Shown here one piece after another: positions 47,852-57,548 of a stretch of 64,000 bases of DNA (positions within the stretch are counted from its first letter, which is position 1; each line of letters opens with the position of its first letter). The DNA lies in contig QCKO01000001.1 in NCBI GenBank assembly GCA_003215315.1, positions 1 to 64,000 of the forward strand, given 5' to 3'. The notes below the pieces were generated by a model. The model saw nothing but the letters and a program-made list of their open reading frames with translations. It was not told where the DNA came from and made no database searches. Made by a program: the position numbers and the translations under genes. Source of the DNA: Prochlorococcus sp. AG-409-P19. Lineage in GTDB: Bacteria > Cyanobacteriota > Cyanobacteriia > PCC-6307 > Cyanobiaceae.

Positions 47852-49396
47852 ATGGTGGACTATTTACAAAAAATCCTAAGAGCACGCGTATATGACGTTG
47901 CCAAAGAAACGCCCCTTGAGAAAGCAAAAAACTTAAGTAAAAGATTTAAAAACGATATTTGGATAAAGAGAGAAGATCTACAACCTGTTTTTTCATTCAA
48001 ACTAAGAGGCGCCTACAACCGTATGGTCAAATTAACCAAAAATGAATTAAGAAGAGGTGTTATAGCATCCAGTGCAGGTAATCACGCTCAAGGTGTGGCT
48101 CTTAGTGCATCGCATTTGAAATGCAGAGCAGTAATTGTGATGCCATTGACAACTCCATCTGTAAAAGTCAATGCAGTCAAATCATTAAATGCTGAAGTAG
48201 TTTTATTTGGTGAAACATACGATGAGGCATATCAAAAAGCAATTGAAATTTCCGAAAAAGAAGGACTGAGCTTTATTCACCCTTTTGATGATCCTGAAGT
48301 AATTGCTGGTCAAGGAACAATCGGGATAGAAATACTAAGACAAAGTGAAAAGCCACCAGACGCAATCTATATAGCAGTAGGAGGAGGTGGATTAATAGCA
48401 GGTGTATCTTCTTATGTAAAAGCCTTATGGCCTCACACAGAAATTATTGGGGTTGAACCGGAAGATGCTGCAGCGATGACGGAATCATTAAAAAAAGGGG
48501 AAAGAGTTGAGTTATCAAATGTAGGTTTATTTGCTGATGGTGTAGCTGTTAACAAAGTTGGCAAAGAAACATTTGCAATAGCAAGGAAAAATATAGATTT
48601 AATGTTAACGGTGAATACTGATGAGATATGCGCAGCGATTAAAGATGTTTTTGAAGACACAAGATGCATACTTGAACCTGCAGGTGCACTAGCAATTGCT
48701 GGTTTAAAAGCTGATATTTACAAAAGAAAATTAAATAATAAGAATTTAGTAGCTATTGCTTGTGGAGCAAATATGAATTTCGAAAGGCTACGTTTTGTAG
48801 CAGAAAGAGCTGAATTAGGAGAAGAAAAAGAGGTAATGTTAGCTGTAGGGATAGCAGAAGAAGCAGGAAGCCTAAAAAAACTGTGTAAAACAATTGGGAA
48901 AAGAAGTCTTACAGAATTTAGTTATAGAATGTCACATGAAAAGATTGCTCAGATCTTTATGGGAATCGAAGTTAAAGGTATAAATGACAAAGAAAGATTA
49001 ATTGATGAAATAAGAAATGGTGGGTTCCAATGCCATGATCTGAGCCAAGATGAGCTTTCAAAAGTACATTTAAGGCACATGGTAGGTGGAAGACTGCCTA
49101 TATCAGAAAATATTGCATCAAAAAACAAATACAAAGAATTACTGTATAGATTTGAGTTCCCCGAAAGGCCCGGTGCATTAATGAGATTTGTAAACTCAAT
49201 GAGACCAGAATGGACAATCAGTATTTTCCATTACCGTAATCACGGAGCCGATATAGGAAGAATAGTTATTGGTGTATTAGTTCAAGAAAAAAATATAAAT
49301 CAATGGAAAAATTTTGTTAATGAAATTGGATACAAAAACTGGAATGAAACAAATAATCCATCTTATAAATTATTTTTAGGTGCACAGCTCGACTAG
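47852..49396 (+). CDS. ilvA: Threonine ammonia-lyase, biosynthetic
   Basis: A 514-residue PLP enzyme that starts isoleucine synthesis by deaminating threonine to 2-oxobutanoate. The PLP lysine is K50 in FSFKLRGAYNRM, and SAGNHAQGVALSA and the glycine loop IAVGGGGLIAGVS follow. The C-terminal 190 residues form two ACT-like regulatory domains (MLAVGIAEEAGSLKKLCK and FEFPERPGALMRFVNSM), which mark the allosteric biosynthetic form. I chose the ATG at 47852, giving the usual length; a TTG 60 bases upstream is an alternative. Confidence 0.94.
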   Translation: MVDYLQKILRARVYDVAKETPLEKAKNLSKRFKNDIWIKREDLQPVFSFKLRGAYNRMVKLTKNELRRGVIASSAGNHAQGVALSASHLKCRAVIVMPLTTPSVKVNAVKSLNAEVVLFGETYDEAYQKAIEISEKEGLSFIHPFDDPEVIAGQGTIGIEILRQSEKPPDAIYIAVGGGGLIAGVSSYVKALWPHTEIIGVEPEDAAAMTESLKKGERVELSNVGLFADGVAVNKVGKETFAIARKNIDLMLTVNTDEICAAIKDVFEDTRCILEPAGALAIAGLKADIYKRKLNNKNLVAIACGANMNFERLRFVAERAELGEEKEVMLAVGIAEEAGSLKKLCKTIGKRSLTEFSYRMSHEKIAQIFMGIEVKGINDKERLIDEIRNGGFQCHDLSQDELSKVHLRHMVGGRLPISENIASKNKYKELLYRFEFPERPGALMRFVNSMRPEWTISIFHYRNHGADIGRIVIGVLVQEKNINQWKNFVNEIGYKNWNETNNPSYKLFLGAQLD

Positions 49397-49452
49397 ACGC
49401 GGTACTTTGAATCAGAAAGAAATAAGCAAACTCTTACCGACACTATAAAATC

Positions 49453-49959
49453 ATGTCCGAGGTTCCTGAGATCTCTCTGCCTGCCAGGCTTGAAGCAATC
49501 CTTTATTTAAAAGGTAAGCCAACAACCTCAAAAGAAATGGCAGATTTAGTAAAAAAAGACATCGCCGATGTAGAGCAAGCTTTAATTGCATTAATGGCCG
49601 GTTATGCCCAAAGAGACACTGCTTTAGAGATATACGAAAAAAACGGATTATTCAGTCTTCAATTAAGGCCAGGGTTAAGTGAATTAGTACAAGATTTACT
49701 ACCTGCTGACTTATCAATTGCAACTTTAAGAACATTGGCCACTATTGCTCTAAAGAAAAAGCTCTTGCAAGCAGATTTAGTGGAGATAAGGGGTTCTGGA
49801 GCTTATGATCACATAAAAGAGCTAGTCGAAAAAAATTTTATTGAGAGACGAAGGCAAAAAGAAGGGAGATCCTATTGGTTAACTCTCTCAGATAAATTCC
49901 ATCGGACATTTTCAGTTCTTCCTGATACAACTGCACCAGAAAAGTCGGAAGCAGCATAA
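49453..49959 (+). CDS. scpB: Segregation and condensation protein B
   Basis: A 168-residue protein with two winged-helix domains. LPARLEAILYLKGKPTTSKEMADL starts the first, and SIATLRTLATIALKKKLLQADLVEIRGSGAYDHIKELVEKNFIERR is the diagnostic second domain. With ScpA it forms the kleisin complex on SMC that compacts chromosomes. Length is near normal for picocyanobacteria. ScpA is not nearby. Confidence 0.9.
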   Translation: MSEVPEISLPARLEAILYLKGKPTTSKEMADLVKKDIADVEQALIALMAGYAQRDTALEIYEKNGLFSLQLRPGLSELVQDLLPADLSIATLRTLATIALKKKLLQADLVEIRGSGAYDHIKELVEKNFIERRRQKEGRSYWLTLSDKFHRTFSVLPDTTAPEKSEAA

Positions 49960-49984
49960 AATATCCAAGAATAATAAAATCACG

Positions 49985-50272
49985 ATGAGTTCCCAATTTA
50001 TTCCAGAAATTTTCGGAGTTTTGATAACAACTCTTGGAATTTATAAAGGTCTCCTAATCATTCGAGTTCTTCTTACATGGTTTCCGAATATAGACATGAG
50101 CAATCCAATTCTTATAAATCTTACTGCTATTACTGATCCCTATTTGAATTTTTTCAGAGGTATAATTCCAGCAATAGGAGGTATTGATCTATCTCCAATA
50201 CTTGCATTTATACTAATCTCAGTTCTTCAATCTTTATTTGGGAATATTTCTATGGCATTCCTGGCGTATTAA
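49985..50272 (+). CDS. YggT family membrane protein
   Basis: A 95-residue protein with two hydrophobic segments and the family pattern LLIIRVLLTWFPNIDMSNPILINLTAITDPYLNFFRGIIPAIGGIDLSPILAFI. YggT/YlmG proteins are membrane proteins linked to cell division and, in plastids, to nucleoid partition and cytochrome b6 maturation. It lies just after scpB with 25 bases between, which suits a chromosome-related role but does not prove one. Confidence 0.88.
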   Translation: MSSQFIPEIFGVLITTLGIYKGLLIIRVLLTWFPNIDMSNPILINLTAITDPYLNFFRGIIPAIGGIDLSPILAFILISVLQSLFGNISMAFLAY

Positions 50273-50280
50273 AATCATTT

Positions 50281-50610
50281 TTATCTTGAGTCACCACTGC
50301 CAGAGATACATCCCCTTTCTAAGCGACTTCTAAGTTTTAGCAAATTAGCCTCTGCTACGTCTTCGAGATTAAAGCCTAGTTCGCTTGTCAGTTGGGAGAT
50401 ATACCAAAGTACATCCCCTAATTCCAACTTTATAGATTCCTTACTTTTATCATCAAACACACCACCATTATCTCTAAGGATTTTTTTTACTTTATCTGCA
50501 ACCTCTCCTGATTCTCCAACCAAGCCCAATGTTGGATAAATGGGATTATTTCCTAAATCTGGATACAAAGCAGTTTTTCTGCTCTCTTTCTGATAGCTAT
50601 TTAAGTCCAT
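50281..50610 (-). CDS. MazG-like nucleotide pyrophosphohydrolase
   Basis: A single-domain all-alpha NTP-PPase of about 109 residues from the ATG at 50610. The frame is open 14 more codons upstream, but the family starts MDLNSYQKESRKTALYP. Metal-binding acidic motifs are VGESGEVADKVKK and KLELGDVLWYISQL. It hydrolyses a nucleoside triphosphate or a modified one to the monophosphate; the substrate cannot be read from sequence. It is convergent with the YggT gene and divergent from pyk. Confidence 0.85.
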   Translation of the reverse strand: MDLNSYQKESRKTALYPDLGNNPIYPTLGLVGESGEVADKVKKILRDNGGVFDDKSKESIKLELGDVLWYISQLTSELGFNLEDVAEANLLKLRSRLERGCISGSGDSR

Positions 50611-50685
50611 GTTTTTTTTTTGAAGAGCAATGTTGTTACTAGAATGATCCAAGATGTTATTTTTTTATAATGCTAAGTCCTTCCC

Positions 50686-52149
50686 ATGCCAATAATTGAT
50701 CTAAATCGAAGGACAAAAATTGTTGCCACGATTGGTCCTGCAACAGAAAGCGTACATCAGATCACCGAACTAGTGAAAGCTGGTGCCTCAACTTTTAGAC
50801 TTAATTTTAGTCATGGTGATCATTTAGAGCATGCCGAAAGAATAAAAACGATTAGGAAGGTTTCAAAAGACCTTGGAATTCATATTGGCATTCTTCAAGA
50901 CCTGCAAGGTCCCAAAATAAGATTAGGAAGGTTCAAGCAAGGACCGGTTAAAATAGAAAAAGGAAAAAAATTTATACTTACATCCAAAACTATTGACTGT
51001 ACAAACCAGATAGCGAATGTCACCTACGAAAACCTCGCTTTAGAAGTAAATAAAGGAAACAGAATTCTTTTAGATGATGGAAGAGTGGAAATGGTTGTAG
51101 AAAAAGTAGACAAAGAAAAAGAAGAACTGCATTGTCTAATCACAGTTGGTGGAGTCTTATCCAATAACAAAGGAGTAAATTTTCCTGATGTTCAATTATC
51201 AATTAGAGCCTTAACAGAAAAGGATAGAAATGATCTGGCATTTGGACTGAAAGAAGGAGTTGACTGGGTTGCCTTAAGTTTCGTTAGAAATCCTTCAGAC
51301 CTAATTGAAATCAAAGAATTAATAAAAAATCATGGTTTCAACGTACCAGTAATAGCCAAAATTGAAAAATTTGAAGCTATAGATCAAATAGATTCTGTTT
51401 TAAAGCTCTGTGATGGTGTAATGGTCGCGAGGGGAGATTTAGGAGTTGAAATGCCAGCAGAGGAGGTCCCACTTTTACAAAAACAACTAATTAAAAAAGC
51501 AAATAGTTTAGGAATACCAATTATTACCGCAACACAAATGCTTGATTCCATGGCCTCAAGTCCTAGACCCACAAGAGCTGAAGTTAGTGATGTAGCAAAT
51601 GCAATATTAGATGGAACTGATGCGGTAATGCTTTCAAATGAAACTGCAGTAGGGGATTATCCCGTAGAAGCTGTATCTACTATGGCAACAATAGCAAAGA
51701 GAATAGAGCGAGATTATCCTCAAAAAGCTCTTGAGAGTCATCTTCCAAGCACAGTTCCAAATGCAATTAGTGCAGCTGTTAGCTCTATTGCGAGACAAAT
51801 CAATGCCGCTGCCATTTTGCCACTAACAAAAAGCGGAGCTACTGCTAATAATGTAAGTAAATTCAGACCAGCCACACCTGTACTAGCTGTTACTAATGAA
51901 CAATCAGTTGCCAGAAGATTACAATTAGTGTGGGGAGTTACACCTCTTCTAATAGAAAATCAAACAACTACTTCAAAAACATTTGATGACGCAATGAACT
52001 TAGCAAAAGAGATGAATTTGTTAAAACAGGGAGATATTGTTGTTGAAACAGCTGGTACATTATCAGGAGTAAGTGGATCTACAGACCTAGTCAAAGTTGG
52101 AATTGTTGGGAAAGAAAACATAGTGGAGTCTCATTTATATAAAGAATGA
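50686..52149 (+). CDS. pyk: Pyruvate kinase
   Basis: A 487-residue enzyme converting phosphoenolpyruvate and ADP to pyruvate and ATP. Motifs: RTKIVATIGPATES, RLNFSHGDH, the active-site lysine in PVIAKIEKFEAI, VARGDLGVEMPAEEVP and TATQMLDSMASSPRPTRAEVSDVANAI. The C-terminal allosteric domain (AISAAVSSIARQINA) is present. No extra C-terminal PEP-utiliser domain is seen, so this is the shorter cyanobacterial form. It overlaps the next gene by four bases (ATGA). Confidence 0.97.
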   Translation: MPIIDLNRRTKIVATIGPATESVHQITELVKAGASTFRLNFSHGDHLEHAERIKTIRKVSKDLGIHIGILQDLQGPKIRLGRFKQGPVKIEKGKKFILTSKTIDCTNQIANVTYENLALEVNKGNRILLDDGRVEMVVEKVDKEKEELHCLITVGGVLSNNKGVNFPDVQLSIRALTEKDRNDLAFGLKEGVDWVALSFVRNPSDLIEIKELIKNHGFNVPVIAKIEKFEAIDQIDSVLKLCDGVMVARGDLGVEMPAEEVPLLQKQLIKKANSLGIPIITATQMLDSMASSPRPTRAEVSDVANAILDGTDAVMLSNETAVGDYPVEAVSTMATIAKRIERDYPQKALESHLPSTVPNAISAAVSSIARQINAAAILPLTKSGATANNVSKFRPATPVLAVTNEQSVARRLQLVWGVTPLLIENQTTTSKTFDDAMNLAKEMNLLKQGDIVVETAGTLSGVSGSTDLVKVGIVGKENIVESHLYKE

Positions 52150-53375
52150 AAAAGAATCTTCCATTATCAGAAACATCGATAATGGCAATCAAAAACTTGA
52201 AAGCTAATAAATTAAGAAGCTTATTAACAATGCTAGGTATTGTAATAGGAAATGCCTCTGTAATTACACTTGTAGGAGTAGGTAAGGGTGCTCAAAATCT
52301 TGCAGAAAACCAACTAAGTAACCTAGGTGCAAATGTCCTATTTGTAGTGCCAGGAAATAATGATACAAGAAGAAGAGGTGTAGCATTTCCACGTAACTTA
52401 GTTCTTAGTGATGCTGAAGCTATTGCCCAGCAAGTACCTACAGTTAAACAAGTGGCACCACAAATCACCTCTAGTGAAGTTATACAATTTGGTTCCAAAA
52501 GTACATCTAGCTCAATTTCAGGAGTGACACCTGAATTTTTATCAGTACGTAGTTTCGATATCGAAAGAGGTAGATTTATAAGTTTTCAAGATACAAATAG
52601 TGCTAAAAAAGTCGTGGTTATAGGACCAGATTTAGAAGAAAAACTATTTAGCAATGTAGAAAGTCTAGGGAAGAAAATACGTATAAAAGATCAATCATTT
52701 AATGTAATTGGTGTCATGAAGCCAAAAGGAGCTGTATTTGGAAACAACCAAGATAAAAATGCCTATATCCCTTTATCAACAATGGTCAATCGAATAGCAG
52801 GAAAAGACCCTACCTATGGAATAAGCTTAAGTTTTATAAGCGTAGAAGCTATAAACGAAAAAAGTACTGGTGCTGCAAAATTTCAAATCACAAATTTATT
52901 AAGACAAAGACACAAAATTATTAGAGATGATGATTTCGCTGTTCGTTCTCAAAAAGATGCTTTACAAATAGTATCTAGTATTACTGGTGGATTAACCTTA
53001 ATGCTTGGTGCAATTGGAGGTGTTTCTTTGTTAGTTGGAGGAATTGGAATTATGAATATAATGCTAGTTTCAGTAAACGAAAGAACAGAAGAGATTGGGC
53101 TACGTAAAGCATTGGGAGCAAAGCAGAAAGATATTTTAAAGCAATTTCTAATTGAGTCATTAATACTATCCTCAATGGGAGGAGTTGCAGGAACAGGTTT
53201 TGGTCTGGCAACTGTCAAGTTTATAGCTATAATATCTGCATTGCCAGCAACAACTGGATTAAATATTGTTTTTATTACAGTATTAATATCTGGTTCTATT
53301 GGACTAACATTTGGGGTGCTACCTGCAAGAAGAGCTGCATTACTAGATCCAATTAAAGCTCTTAGAAGTTTATAA
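52146..53375 (+). CDS. ABC transporter permease, MacB/FtsX type
   Basis: A 409-residue membrane protein. It has an N-terminal transmembrane helix (LRSLLTMLGIVIGNASVITLVGVG), a long periplasmic MacB-type domain (about 55-270), and a C-terminal FtsX domain with three helices (LGAIGGVSLLVGGIGIMNIMLVSV; ERTEEIGLRKALGA is the coupling segment). No ATPase domain is present, so it needs a separate ABC subunit that is not in this operon. Related permeases export lipoproteins, peptides or antibiotics; the substrate is unknown here. It is coupled to pyk. Confidence 0.88.
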   Translation: MKKNLPLSETSIMAIKNLKANKLRSLLTMLGIVIGNASVITLVGVGKGAQNLAENQLSNLGANVLFVVPGNNDTRRRGVAFPRNLVLSDAEAIAQQVPTVKQVAPQITSSEVIQFGSKSTSSSISGVTPEFLSVRSFDIERGRFISFQDTNSAKKVVVIGPDLEEKLFSNVESLGKKIRIKDQSFNVIGVMKPKGAVFGNNQDKNAYIPLSTMVNRIAGKDPTYGISLSFISVEAINEKSTGAAKFQITNLLRQRHKIIRDDDFAVRSQKDALQIVSSITGGLTLMLGAIGGVSLLVGGIGIMNIMLVSVNERTEEIGLRKALGAKQKDILKQFLIESLILSSMGGVAGTGFGLATVKFIAIISALPATTGLNIVFITVLISGSIGLTFGVLPARRAALLDPIKALRSL

Positions 53376-53437
53376 TAATTAATTAATATCTGAATTATTA
53401 GTTCATAGAAAATCTTCCTTAAATAATATTTTAGGTT

Positions 53438-53454
53438 AAAAAAAAAAAAAAAAA
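53438..53454. repeat. 17-base poly-A tract
   Basis: Seventeen consecutive A residues lie 73 bases upstream of the ftsH start. Such a tract is prone to slippage and also bends DNA; it could act as an upstream promoter element. It could also be a length-uncertain spot in the assembly. Confidence 0.9.
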
Positions 53455-53526
53455 GCATTGATCAATAAGATTAATCCAACAGTTAGGGCTTAAATGCCTT
53501 TACAATCATGGAAATTAGTTAGTTCC

Positions 53527-55443
53527 ATGAATCAGAAGTGGAGAGTATTAGCTCTATGGTTTTTACCTATTGCCTTGGTATTACTTATAAGTTGGCAAAT
53601 CCTTGGTTCTCCAAATAGAACCACAACAAAGGAAGGTCGTGTAACAGTAGCCCCTAGAAATACTGCAGTTGCAAGAATAAGCTACGGAAGATTTCTTGAT
53701 TATATTAAAGCTGGCAGAATAACTTCGGTTGACATATACGAAGGTGGTAGAAATGCTGTCGTTGAAGCAGTTGATCCTGAAATTGACAATAGAGTTCAAC
53801 GTCTAAGAGTTGACTTGCCTGGTCTTGCTCCTGAATTGGTCAATACATTAAAAGACGAAGGAATAAGTTTTGATATCCATCCACCGAAAAAAGCACCAGC
53901 GGGTATTGGTGTTCTTGGAAATCTTCTTTTCCCATTGATTTTAATTGGAGGTTTGATTTTCCTGTCAAGAAGATCTAATTCCATGCCTGGTGGACCAGGT
54001 CAAGCTATGCAATTTGGTAAAACAAAGGCCAGATTTGCAATGGAGGCAGAAACAGGAGTTAAATTCGATGATGTAGCTGGAGTTAACGAAGCTAAACAAG
54101 ACCTCGAAGAGGTCGTAACGTTTCTCAAGCAACCTGAAAGGTTTACATCTGTCGGCGCACAAATACCTAGAGGTGTTCTTCTTGTGGGTCCTCCAGGCAC
54201 AGGTAAAACTCTTCTTGCAAAAGCTATTGCAGGGGAAGCAGGAGTTCCATTTTTCTCTTTATCTGGATCCGAATTTGTTGAAATGTTTGTAGGAGTAGGA
54301 GCTAGTCGCGTAAGAGATTTATTTAAACGAGCCAAAGAAAACAGCCCTTGCCTAATCTTTATTGATGAAATAGATGCCGTAGGTAGACAAAGAGGCGCAG
54401 GAATTGGTGGAGGAAATGATGAGAGAGAGCAGACCTTAAACCAACTCTTAACGGAAATGGATGGTTTTGAAGGTAATAGTGGAATAATTATCATTGCAGC
54501 GACAAACAGACCTGACGTTCTTGACTCAGCTTTAATGAGACCTGGTAGATTTGATAGACAAGTAAGCGTTGAAGCTCCAGATATAACAGGAAGGTTATCA
54601 ATATTAGAAGTTCACTCAAAAAATAAAAAGCTTGAAAAGAATTTAACCCTAGAAAGTATTGCTAGAAGGACACCAGGTTTTACTGGAGCCGATTTAGCAA
54701 ATCTTTTAAATGAAGCAGCTATATTAACTGCAAGAAGAAGAAAAGAATCAATTGGTCTAGCTGAAATAGATGATGCAGTTGACAGAATTATTGCTGGAAT
54801 GGAAGGACAACCACTTATAGATGGAAGAAGTAAAAGGTTAATCGCTTATCACGAAGTTGGTCATGCCTTAATTGGTTCTCTTGTAAAAGATCATGATCCA
54901 GTGCAGAAAGTTACCGTCATTCCAAGAGGACAAGCTAAAGGATTGACATGGTTCTCACCCGATGATGATCAAGCATTAATAAGTCGTGCTCAATTAAAAG
55001 CAAGAATAATGGGAGCCCTTGGAGGCAGAGCGGCTGAAGATGTGATTTTTGGATATTCTGAAGTCACAACCGGCGCTGGTGGAGATGTCCAGCAAGTAGC
55101 TTCAATGGCTAGACAAATGGTGACAAGATTCGGAATGAGCAACCTAGGACCAGTATCACTAGAAGGAGATAACCAAGAAGTTTTTATTGGCAGAGATCTC
55201 ATGACAAGAAGTGACGTTTCAGATGAAATATCTAGGCAAATTGACGAGCAGGTGAGATTTATAGTGAAGGAATGTTATAAAGAGACATTAGAAATAGTCT
55301 CTGAAAACAGGGAAGCAATGGATAAAATAGTTGAAATATTAATTGAGAAAGAAACTCTAAATGGTGATGAGTTTTGCAAAATTTTATCCGATTTTACAAA
55401 TATACCTGAAAAAGAAAGATTTATTCCTGTCCTAGATAACTGA
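53527..55443 (+). CDS. ftsH: ATP-dependent membrane protease FtsH
   Basis: A 638-residue AAA+ zinc metalloprotease. It has an N-terminal membrane helix ([17 protein letters not shown]), a lumenal or periplasmic segment, a second helix ([15 protein letters not shown]), then Walker A GPPGTGKT at about 220-227, Walker B LIFIDEID, and the zinc site HEVGH at about 441-445. Cyanobacterial FtsH of this group removes damaged D1 protein in photosystem II repair. I chose the ATG at 53527 because the family starts [12 protein letters not shown]; an ATG at 53494 adds 11 residues. Confidence 0.96.
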   Translation: MNQKWRVLALWFLPIALVLLISWQILGSPNRTTTKEGRVTVAPRNTAVARISYGRFLDYIKAGRITSVDIYEGGRNAVVEAVDPEIDNRVQRLRVDLPGLAPELVNTLKDEGISFDIHPPKKAPAGIGVLGNLLFPLILIGGLIFLSRRSNSMPGGPGQAMQFGKTKARFAMEAETGVKFDDVAGVNEAKQDLEEVVTFLKQPERFTSVGAQIPRGVLLVGPPGTGKTLLAKAIAGEAGVPFFSLSGSEFVEMFVGVGASRVRDLFKRAKENSPCLIFIDEIDAVGRQRGAGIGGGNDEREQTLNQLLTEMDGFEGNSGIIIIAATNRPDVLDSALMRPGRFDRQVSVEAPDITGRLSILEVHSKNKKLEKNLTLESIARRTPGFTGADLANLLNEAAILTARRRKESIGLAEIDDAVDRIIAGMEGQPLIDGRSKRLIAYHEVGHALIGSLVKDHDPVQKVTVIPRGQAKGLTWFSPDDDQALISRAQLKARIMGALGGRAAEDVIFGYSEVTTGAGGDVQQVASMARQMVTRFGMSNLGPVSLEGDNQEVFIGRDLMTRSDVSDEISRQIDEQVRFIVKECYKETLEIVSENREAMDKIVEILIEKETLNGDEFCKILSDFTNIPEKERFIPVLDN

Positions 55444-55478
55444 AAATAGTTATGAATAAAAGTATTAGTTGAATGTAT

Positions 55479-56069
55479 TTATAAAGATTTTACTGGGGTT
55501 TTATTAAAGACGCTATCTATGATTCCATACTCTTTAGCTTCAATAGGAGACATATAAAAATCTCTATCAGTATCTTCTTTAATACGCTCCAATGGTTGAC
55601 CAGTTCTGTCTGACAATTCCTTATTCAAACGATCCTTAAGATATAAGATCTCATCTGCTTGAATACGAATATCACTAGCTTGTCCTCGTGCACCGCCTAA
55701 GGGTTGGTGAATCATTATTCTTGAGTGCAACAAGCTGCTTCTTTTTCCTTTTGATCCAGAGCAAAGTAGAAACGCTCCCATGCTGGCAGCGAGTCCGACA
55801 CAAACGGTATGAATATCTGGTTTAACGTGCTGCATTGTGTCAAAAATCCCAAGCCCATCGTAAACAGATCCACCTGGAGAATTGATATAAAGATAAATAT
55901 CCTTTTCTGGATCCTCTGCCTCGAGAAACAACAACTGAGCAACAATTCTGTTTGCAGAATCACTTGTAACAGGTTCGCCAAGGAAAACAATTCGCTCCCT
56001 CAATAATCGGGAATAAATATCAAAGGCCCTTTCTCCACGACCAGACTCTTCAATTACAATTGGAATCAT
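55479..56069 (-). CDS. clpP: ATP-dependent Clp protease proteolytic subunit
   Basis: A 196-residue serine protease subunit. The catalytic serine is S96 ([12 protein letters not shown]) and the histidine H121 ([11 protein letters not shown]), with YINSPGGSV before them. Subunits form tetradecameric chambers with ClpC or ClpX. Cyanobacteria carry several clpP paralogues; I cannot say from this window which one it is. It is convergent with ftsH and divergent from thf1 across 79 bases. Confidence 0.95.
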   Translation of the reverse strand: MIPIVIEESGRGERAFDIYSRLLRERIVFLGEPVTSDSANRIVAQLLFLEAEDPEKDIYLYINSPGGSVYDGLGIFDTMQHVKPDIHTVCVGLAASMGAFLLCSGSKGKRSSLLHSRIMIHQPLGGARGQASDIRIQADEILYLKDRLNKELSDRTGQPLERIKEDTDRDFYMSPIEAKEYGIIDSVFNKTPVKSL

Positions 56070-56148
56070 TTCAAAATGGACGGTTTTCTTGATCCTAACG
56101 AGGACTTGGGCTGAGCTATGGTCTTTTAAGAATTAAGTTCAATTAGAT

Positions 56149-56751
56149 TTGGGTACTAGAACCACAATCACTGACAGTAAAGAAATTTTTCACAAGGAAT
56201 TTCCTTACGTGATACCTCCTATATACAGAAAATTAGCGGATGAGCTCTTAGTAGAGCTTCATTTATTAAGTCATCAAAAGGATTTCAAAATAAATTGCCT
56301 TTTTGCTGTTGGCCTATCCGAAGTATTCAATACATTCACTCAGGGATACAAACCTGTCGAACATTTATCACAGTTATTTGAAGCATTATGCACGTGTAGC
56401 GGTTTCAATCCAAAAGAAATAAATGCTCTAGCTGAACAAACAATAAAAGATACAAGTAATATTGATCAAAATTCGGTTAAGGATTACCTAATAAACAAAA
56501 CAAGGACATCAAGCAAAGATCCTTATTACACTCGAATGCTAGGAATTGGGCTATACAAGATCATAGAAAATTCTGACATTAAAATTGAGAATGAAAGCAA
56601 CATATCTGAGTATCTAAAAGACTTATCTAGCATTATTGGATTAGATTTCAATAGGCTTGACAAAGATCTGAGCTTATATAAGTCAAATATTGATAAAATG
56701 AAACAGGCATTAGAAATACTCGCACTAGCTACAAAGAAAAATGATAACTAG
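56149..56751 (+). CDS. thf1: Thylakoid formation protein Thf1 (Psb29)
   Basis: A 200-residue protein of the Thf1/Psb29 family. The segment YRKLADELLVELHLLSHQK and FAVGLSEVFNTFTQGY, and HLSQLFEALCTCSGFNP, are family hallmarks. The C-terminus is helical and probably coiled. In cyanobacteria it stabilises FtsH2/FtsH3 complexes and photosystem II repair, so its place beside ftsH and clpP fits. The start is TTG at 56149; an in-frame stop at 56134-56136 lies just upstream and no ATG or GTG falls in between. Confidence 0.9.
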   Translation: MGTRTTITDSKEIFHKEFPYVIPPIYRKLADELLVELHLLSHQKDFKINCLFAVGLSEVFNTFTQGYKPVEHLSQLFEALCTCSGFNPKEINALAEQTIKDTSNIDQNSVKDYLINKTRTSSKDPYYTRMLGIGLYKIIENSDIKIENESNISEYLKDLSSIIGLDFNRLDKDLSLYKSNIDKMKQALEILALATKKNDN

Positions 56752-56918
56752 TTATTACTTGTAGACTTAATTCTTCTTTTATCCTTCCAATTTATAAAGG
56801 TAATATATAATACTCCAATTGTAATAAAAACAAGAAGAGTTATGGTGACTATAGAAAGTATTTGATAAACAGATAATCCAGAAATATATAAAGAAATCTT
56901 AGATGTCAATTGATCCAT
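56748..56918 (-). CDS. Small single-helix membrane protein downstream of petN
   Basis: A protein of 56 residues from the ATG at 56918 (56924 is an alternative). After [14 protein letters not shown] it has one clear transmembrane helix ([21 protein letters not shown]) and a basic tail ([14 protein letters not shown]). It overlaps the last 20 bases of petN in another frame and ends four bases inside the convergent thf1 end. I recall similar short membrane proteins after petN in marine picocyanobacteria but know no function. The frame stays open further upstream, but that part is a shadow of petN. Confidence 0.6.
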   Translation of the reverse strand: MDQLTSKISLYISGLSVYQILSIVTITLLVFITIGVLYITFINWKDKRRIKSTSNN

Positions 56919-57000
56919 CTCCATTACGACCCCAAACAACCATAGCGATAGAAAATGTAAAAATGGCAGCAAGAGATGCCCATCCAAGAGTGAACAACAT
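56899..57000 (-). CDS. petN: Cytochrome b6f complex subunit VIII PetN
   Basis: A gene of only 34 codons (33 residues), running from the ATG at 57000 to TAA at 56899. It reads [20 protein letters not shown] and then [13 protein letters not shown], which is almost identical to PetN across cyanobacteria and plastids. The single helix spans the thylakoid membrane at the outside of the b6f complex. It is the first gene of a two-gene minus-strand unit with an overlapping small membrane protein. Confidence 0.95.
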   Translation of the reverse strand: MLFTLGWASLAAIFTFSIAMVVWGRNGDGSIDI

Positions 57001-57124
57001 GATTTTTTTCTTTTTCTTTATTATAACCTAGATGAGTGCTTATAATATGAAAAATAAAATTTATATGAAACAATGATGTCATGAATTACCTCAGAGAAAT
57101 AAAAAACACAAATAAAATTTAACA

Positions 57125-57406
57125 ATGGGAAGGCTAGTTCAAACTCACAGTACAAATATTGATGGGCTTGTAAAATGGCTAAAAAAGCTAGCAATCAATA
57201 AAAACATACAAACAATAACACCAGGAGTTATAGGACGATCTAAGGGCAGAATAGAAGTGCTAAAAATAAGAGTTTCTAGAAAGACAAATGAAGGATATAA
57301 ACTAATAGCTAGAAAAGGAGCATCTGTTCAGGAGATCTATATAGTAACAAAATTAGAGAAGCAAAATCTTATTAGTGAGATTCACAAGTCTAACCCTTAT
57401 TCCTAA
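57125..57406 (+). CDS. DUF2103 family protein
   Basis: A 93-residue basic protein. GRLVQTHSTNIDGLVKWLKKL, then IQTITPGVIGRSKGRIEVLKIRVSRK and GYKLIARKGASVQEIYIVT match DUF2103, described as a predicted metal-binding family. The family's extra C-terminal cysteines are not present here. Function is unknown. It is convergent with a newly noted 52-residue ORF, and their 3' ends overlap by 17 bases. Confidence 0.75.
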   Translation: MGRLVQTHSTNIDGLVKWLKKLAINKNIQTITPGVIGRSKGRIEVLKIRVSRKTNEGYKLIARKGASVQEIYIVTKLEKQNLISEIHKSNPYS

Positions 57407-57548
57407 GATAAAGATTAATTTTTCCAGGTAAAGGCCTTTTCTTATTTCTGTCCTTAGATAAGTTAGTGACAGATTCAGATAAATCTTCTACTATTTCCTC
57501 TTTTATCATATTCATAGCATGTTCTAATTCAAGTAAATTAAAATCCAT
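57390..57548 (-). CDS. Small hypothetical protein, 52 residues
   Basis: An ORF from ATG 57548 to TAG 57390. It begins MDFNLLELEHAMNMIKEEIV, continues with an acidic amphipathic helix, and ends RPLPGKINLYLRNKG. The charged helix followed by a Pro-Gly-Lys turn and a basic end looks like a real protein; I think similar proteins occur in Prochlorococcus but cannot name one. It overlaps the 3' end of the convergent DUF2103 gene by 17 bases. Confidence 0.5.
   Translation of the reverse strand: MDFNLLELEHAMNMIKEEIVEDLSESVTNLSKDRNKKRPLPGKINLYLRNKG

Noticed and set aside
53581-54494. Several minus-strand ORFs (up to 164 codons) inside ftsH
   Set aside because: Antisense frames of the highly conserved AAA domain; no recognised protein features.
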